DNA from: Gibbula magus
Taxonomy: Eukaryota; Mollusca; Gastropoda; Trochida; Trochidae
NCBI GenBank assembly: GCA_936450465.1
Contig: OW388297.1
Location: 30,088,387 to 30,152,386 of the forward strand
Length of the DNA stretch: 64,000 bases
Direction of reading: 5' to 3'
Both the position numbers and the translations under genes were made by a program. Numbering within the stretch: position 1 is the stretch's first letter; every line of letters begins with the position of its first letter. The notes beneath the pieces were generated by a model. The model was not told where the DNA came from. It did no database searches and saw nothing but the letters and a program-made list of their open reading frames with translations. Positions 1-11,356 of this stretch are shown in pieces.

Positions 1-160
1 GACCGGGATATACTGGGAATAGGTGGGATGACCGGGATTAGTTTTCAACAACCGGGATCCCGGTTCCATCGGGAAAATATGACATTGAAATCCCGGATCA
101 GACTGGAATTTATACTGAAATCCCGGATCAAACCGTGAATTTCATTTTTCAAACCCCTTA
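1..160. repeat. CCGGGAT-rich repeat fragment
   Basis: Several CCGGGAT / ATCCCGG words occur in 160 bases, including a palindromic CCGGGATCCCGG near position 52 and two direct copies of 'gaaatcccggatca'. The words resemble those of the minisatellite at 2557-2980, but the spacing differs. It is probably a decayed relative cut by the window edge. No gene is visible. Confidence 0.35.
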
Positions 161-779
161 ACAAACCGAGATTTCACTGAGAAAATTAATATTTTAAAAA
201 GTTCCTAAATTAGGATTACTATATTGCGCACAAATGGAAATCACAAACAATCTCCGGATTCTAATAAATCCCCATTCCAACAAAGTAAAACAACCATAAA
301 TTAAAATTTTCCATAAATATTGGTTCTTAACTTTTCATCTCCCAAAACTTATGTTTACATAGAGATAAATGAATATAGGTATGTGTACTCAATTAATGTC
401 TCTAGTTGGCACAGACTCATCCTACTATATCCTTTTTTCTTCAAAGATCTAAAAACAAAAGTGTGGAAAGTTGAAAAAAAAGCAAAGAATTTGTGCCGAA
501 TAGTGCAAAGGCAATATATATGTATGCCTTATGATATTGTAATATAATTTTTTGATATTTATTTAAAATAAAATTGTTTCCTTTTCTACAGGCAATGTGG
601 ATTTTTTGTTTTACTATAACACTTAAACAAATATCGTTTAATGGATTATTATTTAGAACTACCATCAAAACTTGCTAAAAATACTTTCCTTTAAATGTGC
701 ATTTTATGTAAATATTTCAATTTAATTAAATACTTTCATTTGACAAGGCAGTTTCATTTTGTTCTATTTCCTAATGATA
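161..779. other. AT-rich stretch, nothing recognised
   Basis: No repeat family, RNA gene or convincing exon is visible. The two short overlapping ORFs here (up to 75 codons, opposite strands) have no recognisable motif and are the size expected by chance in AT-rich DNA. Confidence 0.5.
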
Positions 780-2535
780 TTTATAAGTTTTAAGGGATTT
801 TATGGGTGCTTCTTCCACTCTTAAACTCAAAGCATTGCATGCAACGTTTTATCAGCTAATATGGTGCTCAGTCTTCAGTGCAAGGAGCTCTAGCTCCAAG
901 CTCTTTGCAGCGTTCATTGCACCCTTTTGGGTTTACTTAAGCTACAGTGATGTTGGGAGTTTTGTAGAATAGCAGACGCCAAAAGGTGGGAACCAAAACA
1001 ATAATGAAGTAGATCTTAGCAATGTAATTTCTTGTCAAAAACATCATGTCTAGAGCCAGAGAGGCTCCACCCTCAGGTATCCTCGAGTGCCCAAAGTTCG
1101 TGGCCCTAAGCATCTGTCAATAATTTCTCTTCAATAAATGCATGTCAGCCTAGTTTGAAAGTTTACAGCAAAATTATAACATTTTATGAATTACCTGACA
1201 GGATCAGGTGGATATTTTATATTATAGCAGAAGCTTTGACCAAGGAGAAACATTTGCTGTCAAAAAACGAGTGTAGTGGCCTTGAGACACAAGTTCGTGA
1301 CCTTTGATTTAATGCTGTTTTCTTCAAGACTAATTATGTGTGATTAGTCAAGTATGGTCATCTGTTGACCTGACATATTTTTCTTTCAGAATTGAAGGCA
1401 TTCTTTATACAATTTAATATATTTTGTTATTGTAGAGGTAAAATAACTCTTAATGTATTTATTTTCCAGAAAAATTATGACAAACTTGCTTAATATTTAT
1501 TTTGATAATATTTTATTCACAAACAACTTTATACATTGATTGACTGACAACACCATGTGAAGAAATAACCAATGCTCAAATAAATGAATATGAAATTAAA
1601 TAATGATAAATATTTTTCTCAAGTAACTTATTTTGAAATTATTATTTTTTAACATCTCTATTAATATTTTGACAAGCCAACAGAAGACTTCTCTGGCTTA
1701 ATAAAATAAGTTGTGTGACGACCAGTATTTGATTGTTGGCACACTGCCACATGACCTACTTTTGGAAAGCAGACGACATGAAATGAAATTCATACATAAT
1801 TCTGAAAAAAATTTATCGACTTTTGAAAATCAAGACATTTTGGAGGTAGAATAAACAGTGATTTTGAGCATATTTGTTGACAAAATTGGCATTGTAAATG
1901 TTTAATTGGTTAAATGCTACTGCAAGTTGTATAAATCAATTTTGTTTGTGTTTTGAAACAATAGTCCGGGCGTTTCAGATATTTTGCGCGAGTCATAATG
2001 GAGCGCGCACATGTGTAAATGACGTCACGAACTTAGGATACTAACGAACTTAGGGCACCCTACCATATAGTAATGCTTAAACTCTTATTTGATCTTCTTA
2101 TCAGCCCATGTTGTCTGTTTTAATGTGTAAAGTACTGGGCAAGTGTTAGTTCATGCATAAAATAATGTAAACTCTATTATCATGTTGAGTAAGTTTTCCT
2201 GACATTTTGTCACTTAGTAAGAGTTTATTTGAGTTATATTTTAGTACTTTCAAGTTGCAAGTAGCATATATTCAAGTAAAATTCATGTCTTCTACTCATA
2301 TTTTCCTGTTTGAATCAAATTACTTGTGTCATGATCACTGGTCAAACAATCTCAGAGTAAGTAATTCTTAGCAGAGTAACCAAGTGTAAAATAATTAATT
2401 ACTAAGAGTTCATTTATATTCATTTCAAAGATAGTTTGCTGATAGTGTTTACTCTGTATAATGATTTGTAACTACATACTATTGAATTAATAACAGAACA
2501 GTAACTGTTAACAAAGTGTGTTTTCTGTTTGTTGC
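780..2535. repeat. Dispersed repeat R, copy 1 (interrupted)
   Basis: Two blocks, about 780-1075 and 2065-2535, match the reverse complement of 25930-27235. The first matches 26930-27215 (shared words include 'gagggtgga', 'ccttgcactga' and 'ctcataaaat'). The second matches 25975-26310 and 26797-26930 (shared words include 'cacttggttactctg' and 'aagcattactata'). In the other copy the two blocks are contiguous, so the ~1 kb between them is an insertion. R is about 0.75-0.85 kb, has no ORF and its class is unknown. Confidence 0.6.
1075..2065. mobile_element. Probable non-autonomous DNA element inserted in repeat R
   Basis: This ~985-bp segment is absent from the second copy of R (junction near 26935). 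Its outer edges carry related inverted words: 'tcgagtgcccaaagttcgtg' at the left, and at the right 'acgaacttaggatac' followed by 'acgaacttagggcaccc'. These suggest degenerate terminal inverted repeats with an internal duplication. No ORF is seen. Exact ends and target duplication were not resolved. Confidence 0.45.
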
Positions 2536-2556
2536 AGAACATGACTGTTTCCCGCC

Positions 2557-2980
2557 TTTTCCTCCCGGCGGGATCCCGACAAATCTCGCTTATTCTGCCG
2601 GCGGGATCCCACCGGAATCCCGCTGGGATCCCGACAAATCCCGCTTTTTTCTCCCGACGGGATCCCAACAGAATCCCACTGGGATCCCGACAAATCCCGC
2701 TTTTTTATCCCGGCGGGATCCCACCGGAATCCCGCTGGTATCCCGACAAATCCCGCTTTTTTCTCCCGGCGGGATCCCAACAGAATCCCACTGGGATCCC
2801 GACAAATCCCGCTTTTTTATCCCGGCGGGATCCCACCGGAATCCCGCTGGTATCCCGACAAATCCCGCTTTTTTCTCCCGGCGGGATCCCACCGGAATCC
2901 CACTGGGATCCCACCGGGATCCCGACAAATCCCGCTTTTTTCTCCCGGCGGGATCCCACCGGAATCCCACTGGGATTCCC
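2557..2980. repeat. 56-bp GC-rich minisatellite
   Basis: The word 'cgacaaatc' recurs at 2577, 2632, 2688, 2744, 2800, 2856 and 2923. This gives a 55-56-bp period in about seven units; the last step is 67 because of an 11-base internal duplication. Each unit is packed with GGGATCCC / CCCGGCGGG / CCGGAATCCC words, so single strands can fold on themselves. Both strands stay open in several frames because the monomer lacks stops; none of these ORFs is considered a gene. Confidence 0.9.
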
Positions 2981-3492
2981 GGTAATTTTTTCATTGGGGA
3001 ATTGCATGTATCAACCCTAAAATGGAAACGGAATTGGTAACAACAGGGCCTTGGTTTAAGATAACATTCTTATTTCAGTAAAGGCAGCACTATTTATCTT
3101 AAAGGGGACTAGCACATTTTTTAAACATTTTAATTTTTTTAAATTTCCCATTTAGAATAATGGTTTATGTCATTTATTTTTACTTTAGAGGGTACAACAT
3201 CTTATTACACAAACCAATTATCCATAGTGGTAATACCCTTGTTGTGTATAAAGCAAAAATTGCATGGCGGCCATTTTATTGTGAACACATTTTATTATTT
3301 CGAATGACAAAAAACGATTGCCATGGCTTTACGGAACCATGTACACTCATTTATAAATTGATTGTCCGAAGAGGGAATCATCCGAATGGTGTTTTACTGT
3401 TGGTGACATTATTTTTAAAATACATTTTATCGCCTTATTTGAGTGAAAAAAATGTGCTACTGCCCCTTAAGCTAACTTGAACATCATCATAT
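2981..3492. other. No feature recognised
   Basis: AT-rich spacer. A 106-codon ORF lies at 3160-3480 (plus) but shows no recognisable domain and no coding-like composition. It could be chance. Confidence 0.4.
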
Positions 3493-3690
3493 GTTTTAGC
3501 TAATCTGGCCCAAGGGGCCTCGAGAGGCCCCAATGGGCTTTTAGCATGACATGGCATCTGTCCGTCCGTTTGAACTATTCGAGTCACTGACCGTAGAGAA
3601 CTGTAATTTTGTATACAGACTCCTTGACGTATGGGGATTCTAAATTGTAGATTTGGTGATTTGGTGGTTTTACTTTCATTTAAATATAAG
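3493..3690 (+). mobile_element. Helitron-like fragment, TAGCTCATC family (family A)
   Basis: The head 'tagctaatctggccc' is followed by a GGCC-rich hairpin, 'gggcttttagcatg' and GTCC repeats. Part of a tandem monomer follows ('ggggattctaaattgtag'), the same order as in the fuller copies at 6086 and 62817. The 3' part is missing. Confidence 0.6.
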
Positions 3691-4095
3691 ACTTAGTTGA
3701 AAGCTAATATGCTTTATGATGGCATATTGAGCATTTGTTATCGATCTGTCTATCTATTAGCTTAAACCTTTTCATATTTTCAAACTCTTTTCAAGTATCA
3801 CTTGCTGTAGACTCATTCTCTTCCCAAAGAGGTTACTCCCTTAAGTCATCTGATCCTAACCTCTGTTCTATATTGCTTAAAATTGTGCGAAAATGGAGTG
3901 TCCTGATTGGTTGCAATTGAATCTAGTTGTGCAATCAGTGTCGCTGTTGTAAAAGTGACATTTGCCAATGACATTATTGATAATAAACATGCTTATAAAT
4001 AAAGCAGACCAAATCAGAGACAAATACCCAAGGTAGTTCATTTGTTTTATTTACATCAGACATATCGAAGGATATATGCTAATGAGCAAGACCAT
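3691..4095. other. No feature recognised
   Basis: AT-rich spacer between a Helitron-like fragment and the TTAA element. No exon, RNA gene or repeat was identified. Confidence 0.4.
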
Positions 4096-4942
4096 TTAAA
4101 GAGCCATCACGGATGTTGATGAAAATATCATTTTTTTTCCAAAAATCTATCTCCGTGAAATTAATACACTTAATTTTTCCCTAATTTTCCCAACTTAAAA
4201 TAAGCCGAGAAATTGCATTTATTAGTAAAGGTGTTTTCCAGTCTAAATATAGATCCAGTCTATTATTTTCAAGCGCAAAGCATTATGGTCTAGCTCACAC
4301 ACAGTAAACAAAGACACGAAAGAATAACACAAAATATGAGCAATGAAAGAAATCGAAATATATAATTTTTTGATGGTTATTTATTTACCATTTCATTTAA
4401 TTATGTATTTGCTACAGATATTGGAATAATTGTTTTACCCAACTAGGTATTTTACTTGAATTTTATAATTAATGAGAGTAAAAATGTGTCATAATTTGCT
4501 GGTCTTATCTCGATAAAAAGAACATTAAACAGGAAATAATTTGTATATTCTCAGGACATTTAGAAACATAGTTTGTAAAGCAATCGTCACATTCAGTAAT
4601 GTGTGACAAGGGTACTTTGCAAGAGAGACACGTGAAGCACGTGCAGCATATGGGTTGTTATGGCGACTTGGGCTAGAGACGAACCTTCACGCTTCGGAAG
4701 CGCTTGCTGTTTGTGTAGTACGTATTACGCAAAAAAGGGGACTCTGTTTATAAACGTCAGATACCCGTAGTGCGCGCTAGTCGAAGTGATACTTCTCTTT
4801 GAAACCAAATTGCAATACATTGTCGTGATATGAAAATTATTTAACATATGCCATGTTGTAGACAAAAGATTTCTCTGGCGAATGACGTTATAAGTATATT
4901 TTCCAAAAATTTTAAACACTAACATCCGTGATGGCTCTTTAA
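4096..4942. mobile_element. Non-autonomous TTAA-flanked DNA element (copy 1, intact ends)
   Basis: TTAA (4096-4099 and 4939-4942) flanks an 839-bp body. Its first 18 bases, AGAGCCATCACGGATGTT, are perfectly repeated in inverse at the right end. There is no transposase ORF. A TTAA target duplication is typical of piggyBac-type transposons, so this is probably a piggyBac-mobilised MITE, although the tips do not begin with the usual CC(C/Y). A second copy, heavily interrupted, is at 9496-13949, and its duplicated right end is at 18050. Confidence 0.8.
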
Positions 4943-5719
4943 GGGCCATAAGAGTCAAATGCCTAGATCTTTGAAGTCACTTGGACTCTAAAAGTTGAGT
5001 TTTCATTGGTTAAAAGCAGGGATACAGTTTTTACAGTATGAGGTTCCCATTTCCCCTGCTAGGGAATTTAGCTAAAGTCCTCGATTTCAAGCGATGTAGA
5101 AGGTTAGGATAGTAAACCTGCAAGAAGTTTCCTCTGTGGGAAGAGAATGTAGACAACTGTATAATCCTGTGTATGTACTTATAAAAATATAGTGAGGTGA
5201 GATGATTTGTAGTTTTATGCTGTTTTTAACAGTATGTCACTTGTATCAGAGCTGCTTAATGTATTATTGCAGCGAGGATGCCCACATTATTGCAGCGAGA
5301 ATGCCCACATCATTGTGGGTATGCATTGCAGGGAAGCCTGCGAGTATCGGCTGGAACAATGGGTGACACTATGCTGAATTTCAGTGTAACATTGCACCCA
5401 AACCTTACTGCAAATAGTTCTCTACTGCAGGGCCATGGTGTGACAACGAACCTGCCCCAGGTATAACTACGTGGGTGAAAATTATCCATGGTTCACTAAT
5501 TCTAATCAATTCTTGAAAATAATGATACTAAACGATGCTCAAAAGTAATGAAACTAAAGTTGAGCGAAAACTCATTAAGCAGTATTAATCCCCAAACCAC
5601 TTCACCTCACTTCACACTACATAGAGATGGAAGGCTTAACCAATAAACCTTTCAACGATTGCTCAAACCAACAGTCAAAAACTTCAGATTAACTAAATTG
5701 TTACATTAGGGACAATTTA
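4943..5719. other. Spacer with a short tandem duplication
   Basis: No gene recognised. A ~24-base unit ('attgcagcgaggatgccc' and variant) is duplicated at about 5266-5313. The stretch near 5600 ('cttcacctcacttcac') resembles the simple tail of the SINE at 15890, so a decayed SINE on the plus strand is possible but not shown. Confidence 0.35.
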
Positions 5720-6085
5720 TGAATTGATCTTGATACTCTCCCCCAAATGTAGGTCACAGGGGTCATGACCTAAAAACCTATTTTCATCTTCTTCTCAAGT
5801 ATGAAAATCTTTAGAAGGTAATTGCTGTGTGCAGACTCATTAGGCAATGGGGATTCTAAATTGTATATTTGTTGACCCTGTGACCCCAAATACGGGTCAT
5901 AGGGGTCATGACCTGAAAGTACAAAAAGTACAAAAAGCTCTGTTGTGTACAGACTCCTTGGTCAAGGGGAGATTCTAAATTGTAGATTTGGTAAATTTAT
6001 TACTGGAGATAACTTAGATATTCAACCTTAGATAATAAATCAAAGAAGCCCTGATGAGATACAGAGCCCATGGTTCTATTTTTAT
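5720..6085 (+). mobile_element. Helitron-like family A, 3' part
   Basis: About two tandem monomers ('aggtcacaggggtcatgacc', 'ggggattctaaattgta') are followed by the family-A 3' signature at 6050-6080. This is 'cctgatgagatacagagc' with an AGAGCCCATGGTTCT hairpin and a T-run. The next element's head begins within a few bases, at 6086. The 5' part is missing. Confidence 0.6.
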
Positions 6086-8438
6086 TAGCTCATCTGGCCT
6101 GAAAGGCCCGATGGGCTTATGGCATGGGATGGCGTCCGTCCATCCGTCCGTCCGTAAACTTTTCGCTTTTTCGACTTCTTCTCCAGAACCAATGACTCCA
6201 GAGAGCTGAAATTTAATGTACAGACTCCTTGGCTGAAGGGGATACTAAATTGTAAATTTGGTGACCCTGTGACCCCAAATGTGGATCACAGGGGTCATAA
6301 CCTTAAAAGCTATTTTCATCTTCTTCTCCAGAACCAATGACTCCAGAGAGCTGAAATTTTATGTACAGACTCCTTGGCTGAAAGGGATTCTAAATTGTAG
6401 ATTTGGTGACCCTGTGACCCCAAGTGTGGCTCACAGGGGTCATTACCTAAAAAAAAAATTTTCATCTTCTTCTCCAGTCCCAATGAACGTAGAGAGCTGA
6501 AATTTTATGTACATACTCCTTGACTGAAGGGGATTCTAAATTGTAAATTTGGTGACAGTGAGACCCCAAATATTGGGTCACAGAGGCAATGACCTAAAAT
6601 GCTATTTTCATCTTCATCTCCAGTCCCAATGGCTCTAGCGAGCTGAAATTTTATGTACAGACTCCTTGGCTGTAAGGGATTCTAAATTGTAAATTTGGTG
6701 AGTTTGTGACCCCAAATATGGGTCACAGGGATCATAACCTAAAAGCCTATTTCAGTTTACAGCATCTTTCTGAGATTATATGTACACTTCAATCAGTAAG
6801 TAGGTAAGGGAGGTAATTTTAAAGAAAACAGCTGAGTTAAAGGCATTTCATCTTTCTGATGTGAGAGTTCTAACATGTGCTTTGAGAATATAATATGTCT
6901 GATGAAAAAGAGATATTTAGAATTAAAAACTTAGAATTGGAGGTCTAACAAAAATTATAAGTCATATTTTATCTTTGTCTCACATTTCACATATGAGTAA
7001 TTATTTGTATTTTGCAAGTGAATTTGCTGATAAAGGTACACAAGTCTAAAAGTATTCTAAAGACTTAAAACAGAATCTTTTATTAAATCTAATATTATGT
7101 TCTTTGTAATTTAAGAGTAAATAATGGAGTTTTTTAATATCTCATGATATTGTGTAATTATTTGGAGAATTAATTAATTAATTAATGAGAATTTCCAGTA
7201 CGAGTCAATTTGGTATACCTTATTTATATCATATTTTATACTTTATAACTGATTTAGTTTTCTATTAACTTTGCAGTTAATTTTATTCAATAGGAACAAG
7301 AAATGAGATAGATGTCTACATCATGGACATGTTTAATGTGAATCTATTTGAAATGAGAACTATTGAATACCCTTTGAAGGAATAACTTGAAGAGGAATTA
7401 AATGTTTTCATTTTACATGAGATATGTGAACTGAATATGACTAGTGATGACTGGTGATAACATAGGACTATAAAAGAAGTAGCTATATGAGATTGTGACA
7501 TCACACCTATTTTCATCATCTTCTCCAGTACAGAAAAATAATTAATTGTAGGAAAAACTGCATCTAACATATAAATTTTACTGGCTGTGAGTCCAGTGTC
7601 TGCATGTTATGTAATTGCATTGTGTTGACCTCTTCCTGGCAGAAGAATGAAAACTGATAGTTACACAGAGGTTTCAGGTTACTTCAAACTACTGTGCAGC
7701 ACTGTGTTATCATAGACTGTGCGTGAGACTGCTTTAGTCTTCCACTGACTCTAAAAAAAGAATTTATTCATAGAATATCACCATTTTATCAAATATTGAA
7801 AAGGAGCCTATAAGAAATGGTGAAAAAGAATTTACTAAAAAAAATTCACCAATTTATTAAGTATTGAAATAGAGCCTATGAGAAATGGGATTTTCAAAAA
7901 CTGAGGCTCCTATTCATTATGTAATAAATGTTGGTATTGCCATAATGCAATTAAGAATTAAAACAATATAATGCAAAGGTGTATGATATTCATAACGAAT
8001 GTTGATTTATGTGTAACCAAATTTGATAATAATTAGCAGGGGTCATGACCTAAAAAGGTTTTTTTCATTTTCTTCTACAGCCCCAGGCCATTATTGCAAT
8101 AGCTTACAGTGGTGAATTGTATGCAAAGAATTGTACCCGGTATATTCATTATTATATAATGTGTGTACGATCTTAAAAAATAGTATGATCTCTCTACCAC
8201 ATTAGTATATGTTTGATACCAGCAATTTATTTCCAAGCTTTGTGTTGCTCTTTCAACACATATATATAGCAGATTGGCAAAGTTATGGTAACAAAATATT
8301 TTTAAACTGCTTTAATCGTTTCACTACCTAGATTCTTATTACTACATTCCATTATCTGACCATTGCTATAAAGTCCACTCCATAACATACCCCACTTATT
8401 ATCTCCTGATGAGCTACAGAGGCCATGGCTCTATTTTT
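6086..8438 (+). mobile_element. Helitron-like family A element, 5' and 3' signatures present
   Basis: The head is 'tagctcatctggcc' with a GGCCTGAAAGGCC hairpin, then 'gatgggcttatggcatggg' and GTCC runs. About four ~145-bp monomers follow ('cagactccttggctg' near 6221, 6366, 6507, 6657). A 1.3-kb AT-rich interval with no ORF leads to the 3' signature at 8403-8438: 'cctgatgagctacagag', a hairpin around GCCATGGC and a T-run. The 3' 'cctgatgagcta' is the inverse of the family's 5' tip. The middle may include unrelated insertions. Confidence 0.6.
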
Positions 8439-8495
8439 AACATTGTTTGATATCTATTTTGATTTTCCTTTTCTTATTAATTACTAAATGTGTTA

Positions 8496-8596
8496 CAGTA
8501 AATCTCGGAGCGGTTTGTTTCAAATTGACCTGAAGTGGCAGAACTGATTGACCGACTACTGGTGTTTTGGATCACATAAAGATGACTATTTCAAGG
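8496..8596 (+). other. Possible non-coding or terminal exon
   Basis: A candidate acceptor ('aaatgtgttacag') precedes about 90 bases of mixed-composition sequence, followed by a strong donor 'AAG|gtaagt' at about 8594. All three frames contain a stop, so an internal coding exon is excluded; an untranslated exon remains possible. No protein was recognised. Chance splice-like signals in an AT-rich region are a real alternative. Confidence 0.2.
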
Positions 8597-8712
8597 TAAG
8601 TCAAAGCATAAATGCTTTATGTAGTAATACCGGAGTCTTAAAGTGTAAGCAGGGATATCTAGTGTTTAATATGTCCCTTCTTCCCAAATGTTTGCCTTGG
8701 GGGTATCCCCTA

Positions 8713-8752
8713 AAAAAGAGCCATGGGCTCTGTAGCTCATCAGGACTTTCAC
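8713..8752 (-). mobile_element. Helitron-like family A 3' end, minus orientation
   Basis: The palindrome AGAGCCATGGGCTCT is followed by 'gtagctcatcagg', the reverse complement of the family-A 3' signature seen at 6050 and 8403. It marks the end of an element lying on the minus strand to the right, which is otherwise decayed. Confidence 0.5.
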
Positions 8753-9495
8753 GATTTATTATCTCAGGTTGAAGACTTAGTGAGTGAGTGAATTGTTTAA
8801 CAACTGCTAAATTAGGAATGAAAGATTTGTTGTTATGTAATTATAACTGCTTCAAGAGATATGTCTACACAAGATTTCAACATTCAAGTGCTTTTTGTTC
8901 AATTTATAGTAGTAAAAATAGAACCACAGGCTCTATAGCTATCCTGCTATATAGTGATTGTTGTTGACTGAAATAAAGTTCAGATAAAGTACAATTCATA
9001 GTCATAAATCTAAAACAAAAACCTCTAAAAATGATCAGTGTCAGTGCATGAGACCAACATGACTGGATCACATGGTTGTCTAAATAATGAAACTACTGCA
9101 ATGATCTAGAACACATGCTCAAAGTAACCTATACAATTCAAATATATTCTCCAAATCATGATACATCATGATACAAACCAATACAATCTGTGCAGACATT
9201 TATTACATATATAATTGTGTCCTGGTTTCTTTGATACAATGTCATCCATCCCACTATCAACCTGTCCCTCCTCTATAAGTCTGTCTAACCTACCCCTTCA
9301 CAAAAATACAAACCCCTGCACACACACCCCTCCCCCCCTCAACATCTGTGAAAAGACTGTCACCGTCTGTTACACCTAATTATGTACCCAGCCCTCACCA
9401 CTAGCAGTAGCACTAGTCTAAACACTGATCGAATTAAAACCTATAGAGAAACAAGCAATGTGCTAAGAGACTCAGGGTCAACTATTATGTGCGTA
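8753..9495. other. No feature recognised
   Basis: AT-rich spacer with a CA/CCCC-rich patch at 9300-9345. No ORF, RNA or known repeat was identified. Confidence 0.4.
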
Positions 9496-9797
9496 TTAAA
9501 GAGCCATCAAGGATGTTGATTAAAATATCGGAAAATTTCCAAAAATCTAACTCCGTGAAATATATACACTTAATTTTTCATGGATTTTTTCAACCCAAAA
9601 TAAGCCGAGAAATTGTAATAATTAGTAAAGGTGTTTTCCGGTCTAAATATAGATTACCTAAGTCTATTATTTTCCAGCGCAATGCATTTTGGTCTAGCTC
9701 GCCAGTGTATACAAAGACACAAAAGAAAAATAAAGTTTGTGAGCAATGAAAGAAATCGAAATATATAATTTTTCGCGGTTATTTATTTAACATTTCA

Positions 9798-10090
9798 TTA
9801 TGTCCCCCGAAATTTTTTCGGGAGACATAATGTTTTCACCTCCGTCATTCCGTTATTCCGTTATTCCGAAATGCTTTCTTTTCAAGGCCATATCTAAAAA
9901 AATGTTCAATATTGTTTCACGAAACTTGGTATTTGCTTAGACCTAGTGATAGAGTGGTGCCTTTTGTTATTTTGGTTATTCTGAATTTTTTTCTTTTCCT
10001 CTAGCATTGTTAAGTAAGGGTTAGATGATTAATTTTGATTGAAAATTGGAGCGCGGGACATCACAGTGCATCACATGCACATATTTCTAG
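9798..10090 (+). mobile_element. Short Helitron-like family C element
   Basis: The 5' palindrome TTATGTCCCCCGAAA / TTTCGGGAGACATAA (9798-9830) is followed by 'ccgttattccg' repeats and a partial monomer ('aaacttggtatttgctt'). The 3' signature is 'gcgggacatcacagtgcatc' with a GTGCA/TGCAC hairpin, ending 'tttctag' at 10090. At only ~293 bp it keeps both ends and may be a minimal element of this family. The larger copies are at 28017 and 32332. Confidence 0.7.
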
Positions 10091-10095
10091 TTTTA

Positions 10096-11353
10096 TTATC
10101 CCCTGCCACGCGTTTAGCGCGAAGCGGGGGATATAGTATTCGGCTGCGTCCGTCCGTCCGTATGAAATGGAATAACTAAAATACTATTCTCTGGATTCTT
10201 TTCATATTTTGCATATGGGTTCATCATGGGAAGAGTAATGTTCCTACAGAGGTTTGTGACCTTGACCTTCATTTCAAGGTCACGACGAGACTTTGTCATT
10301 TTACCCTTGTCAGCGGGATATCACAAGAATCATTCACTGGATTCTCCTCATATTTATGTCTCCCCCCGAAGGGTCGGGAGACATATTGGTTTTAGCTGAG
10401 TTCCCGTCGGCGTTCCCATTTCGTTTCCGGAGCAGATCTCTTAAACTATGTGACCAATCATCACCAAACTTGGTATACTGTCTCTCCATATCGTGTAGAT
10501 GTGCCTTTTGGGGGTTAGAGATTTTTAAAAATAATTTTTTTTTTTAATTGAATTATACAGAGAACATTAATGGTGCTTTATGATAGTATTTTTTAGAGGT
10601 TTGGAGCATTTGAGGAAGGGGGAGACATCTGTTTTTACGGGTAAAAACACTTTCTAGTTTACACGTAGCTTCTCCAAGGAAAGACAAAGGGCTGATTAGA
10701 TTTTGGTGACCTTGACATTATTGTCGAGGTCACTACGGAACTTTGAATTTTTCGACATGTTAATGTACATGTAAAGCTTGTCAGCGGGATATCTCCAGAA
10801 CCATTCACAGGAATTCCATCATATCTTACACAAAGCACCTCCAAGGGAAGATGACGGGCTGATTAGATTTTGGTGACTTTGACATTATTCTCAAGGTCAC
10901 AGTGGAACTTTGAATTTTTCGACATGCTAATGTACATGTAATTCTTGTCAGCGGGATATCTCAAGAACCATTCACAGGAATTCCATCATATCTTACACAA
11001 AGCACCTCCTAGGGAAGACGATGGGCTGATTAGATTTTGGTGACCTTGACATTATTCTCAAGGTCACAGTGGAACTGATTTTTTCAACATGATAATGTAC
11101 ATGTAAATCTTGTCAGCGGGATATCTCCAGAACCATTCACAGGAATTCCATCATATCTTACACAAAGCACCTCCTTGGGAAGACAAAGCCCTGATTAGAT
11201 TTTGGTGACCTTGACATTATTCTCAAGGTCACAGTGGAGCTTTGACTTTTCCGACATGTTTGACAGTCGATTTTGCTGATTTTGACATTATTTTTCAATT
11301 TTGAAGTATTAATTTGCGGCGGGGGATTATGTCACCTTAGTGACAACCACTTG
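10096..11353 (+). mobile_element. Helitron-like family B element with ~165-bp monomers
   Basis: The 5' palindrome is TTATCCCCTGCC ... GCGGGGGATATA, with a CGCG-rich inner stem. GTCC runs follow, then several ~165-bp monomers ('tgtcagcgggatatctc' near 10779, 10947 and 11111; each has 'ttgaccttcatt'/'aaggtcac' modules). Near the 3' end 'gcggcgggggattat' repeats the head, followed by a GTCACcttaGTGAC hairpin and CTTG. A family D element is nested at 10355-10657. The 5' edge lies about 5 bases from the end of the previous family C element. Confidence 0.7.
10355..10657 (+). mobile_element. Helitron-like family D element, nested
   Basis: The head is TATGTCTCCCCCCGAAGGG with TCGGGAGACATA. A single monomer follows ('ggagcagatctcttaaac', 'caccaaacttggtatactg'). 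The subterminal 'gggggagacat' repeats the head, followed by a GTTTTTACgggTAAAAAC hairpin and CTAG. It interrupts a family B monomer; comparison with the uninterrupted monomer near 10809-10835 shows no host bases duplicated. Longer relatives lie at 14298 and 18403. Confidence 0.75.
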
Positions 11354-11356
11354 TTA

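Noticed and set aside
2516..3040. Overlapping ORFs of 80-174 codons on both strands
   Set aside because: Translation of the 56-bp minisatellite in different frames.
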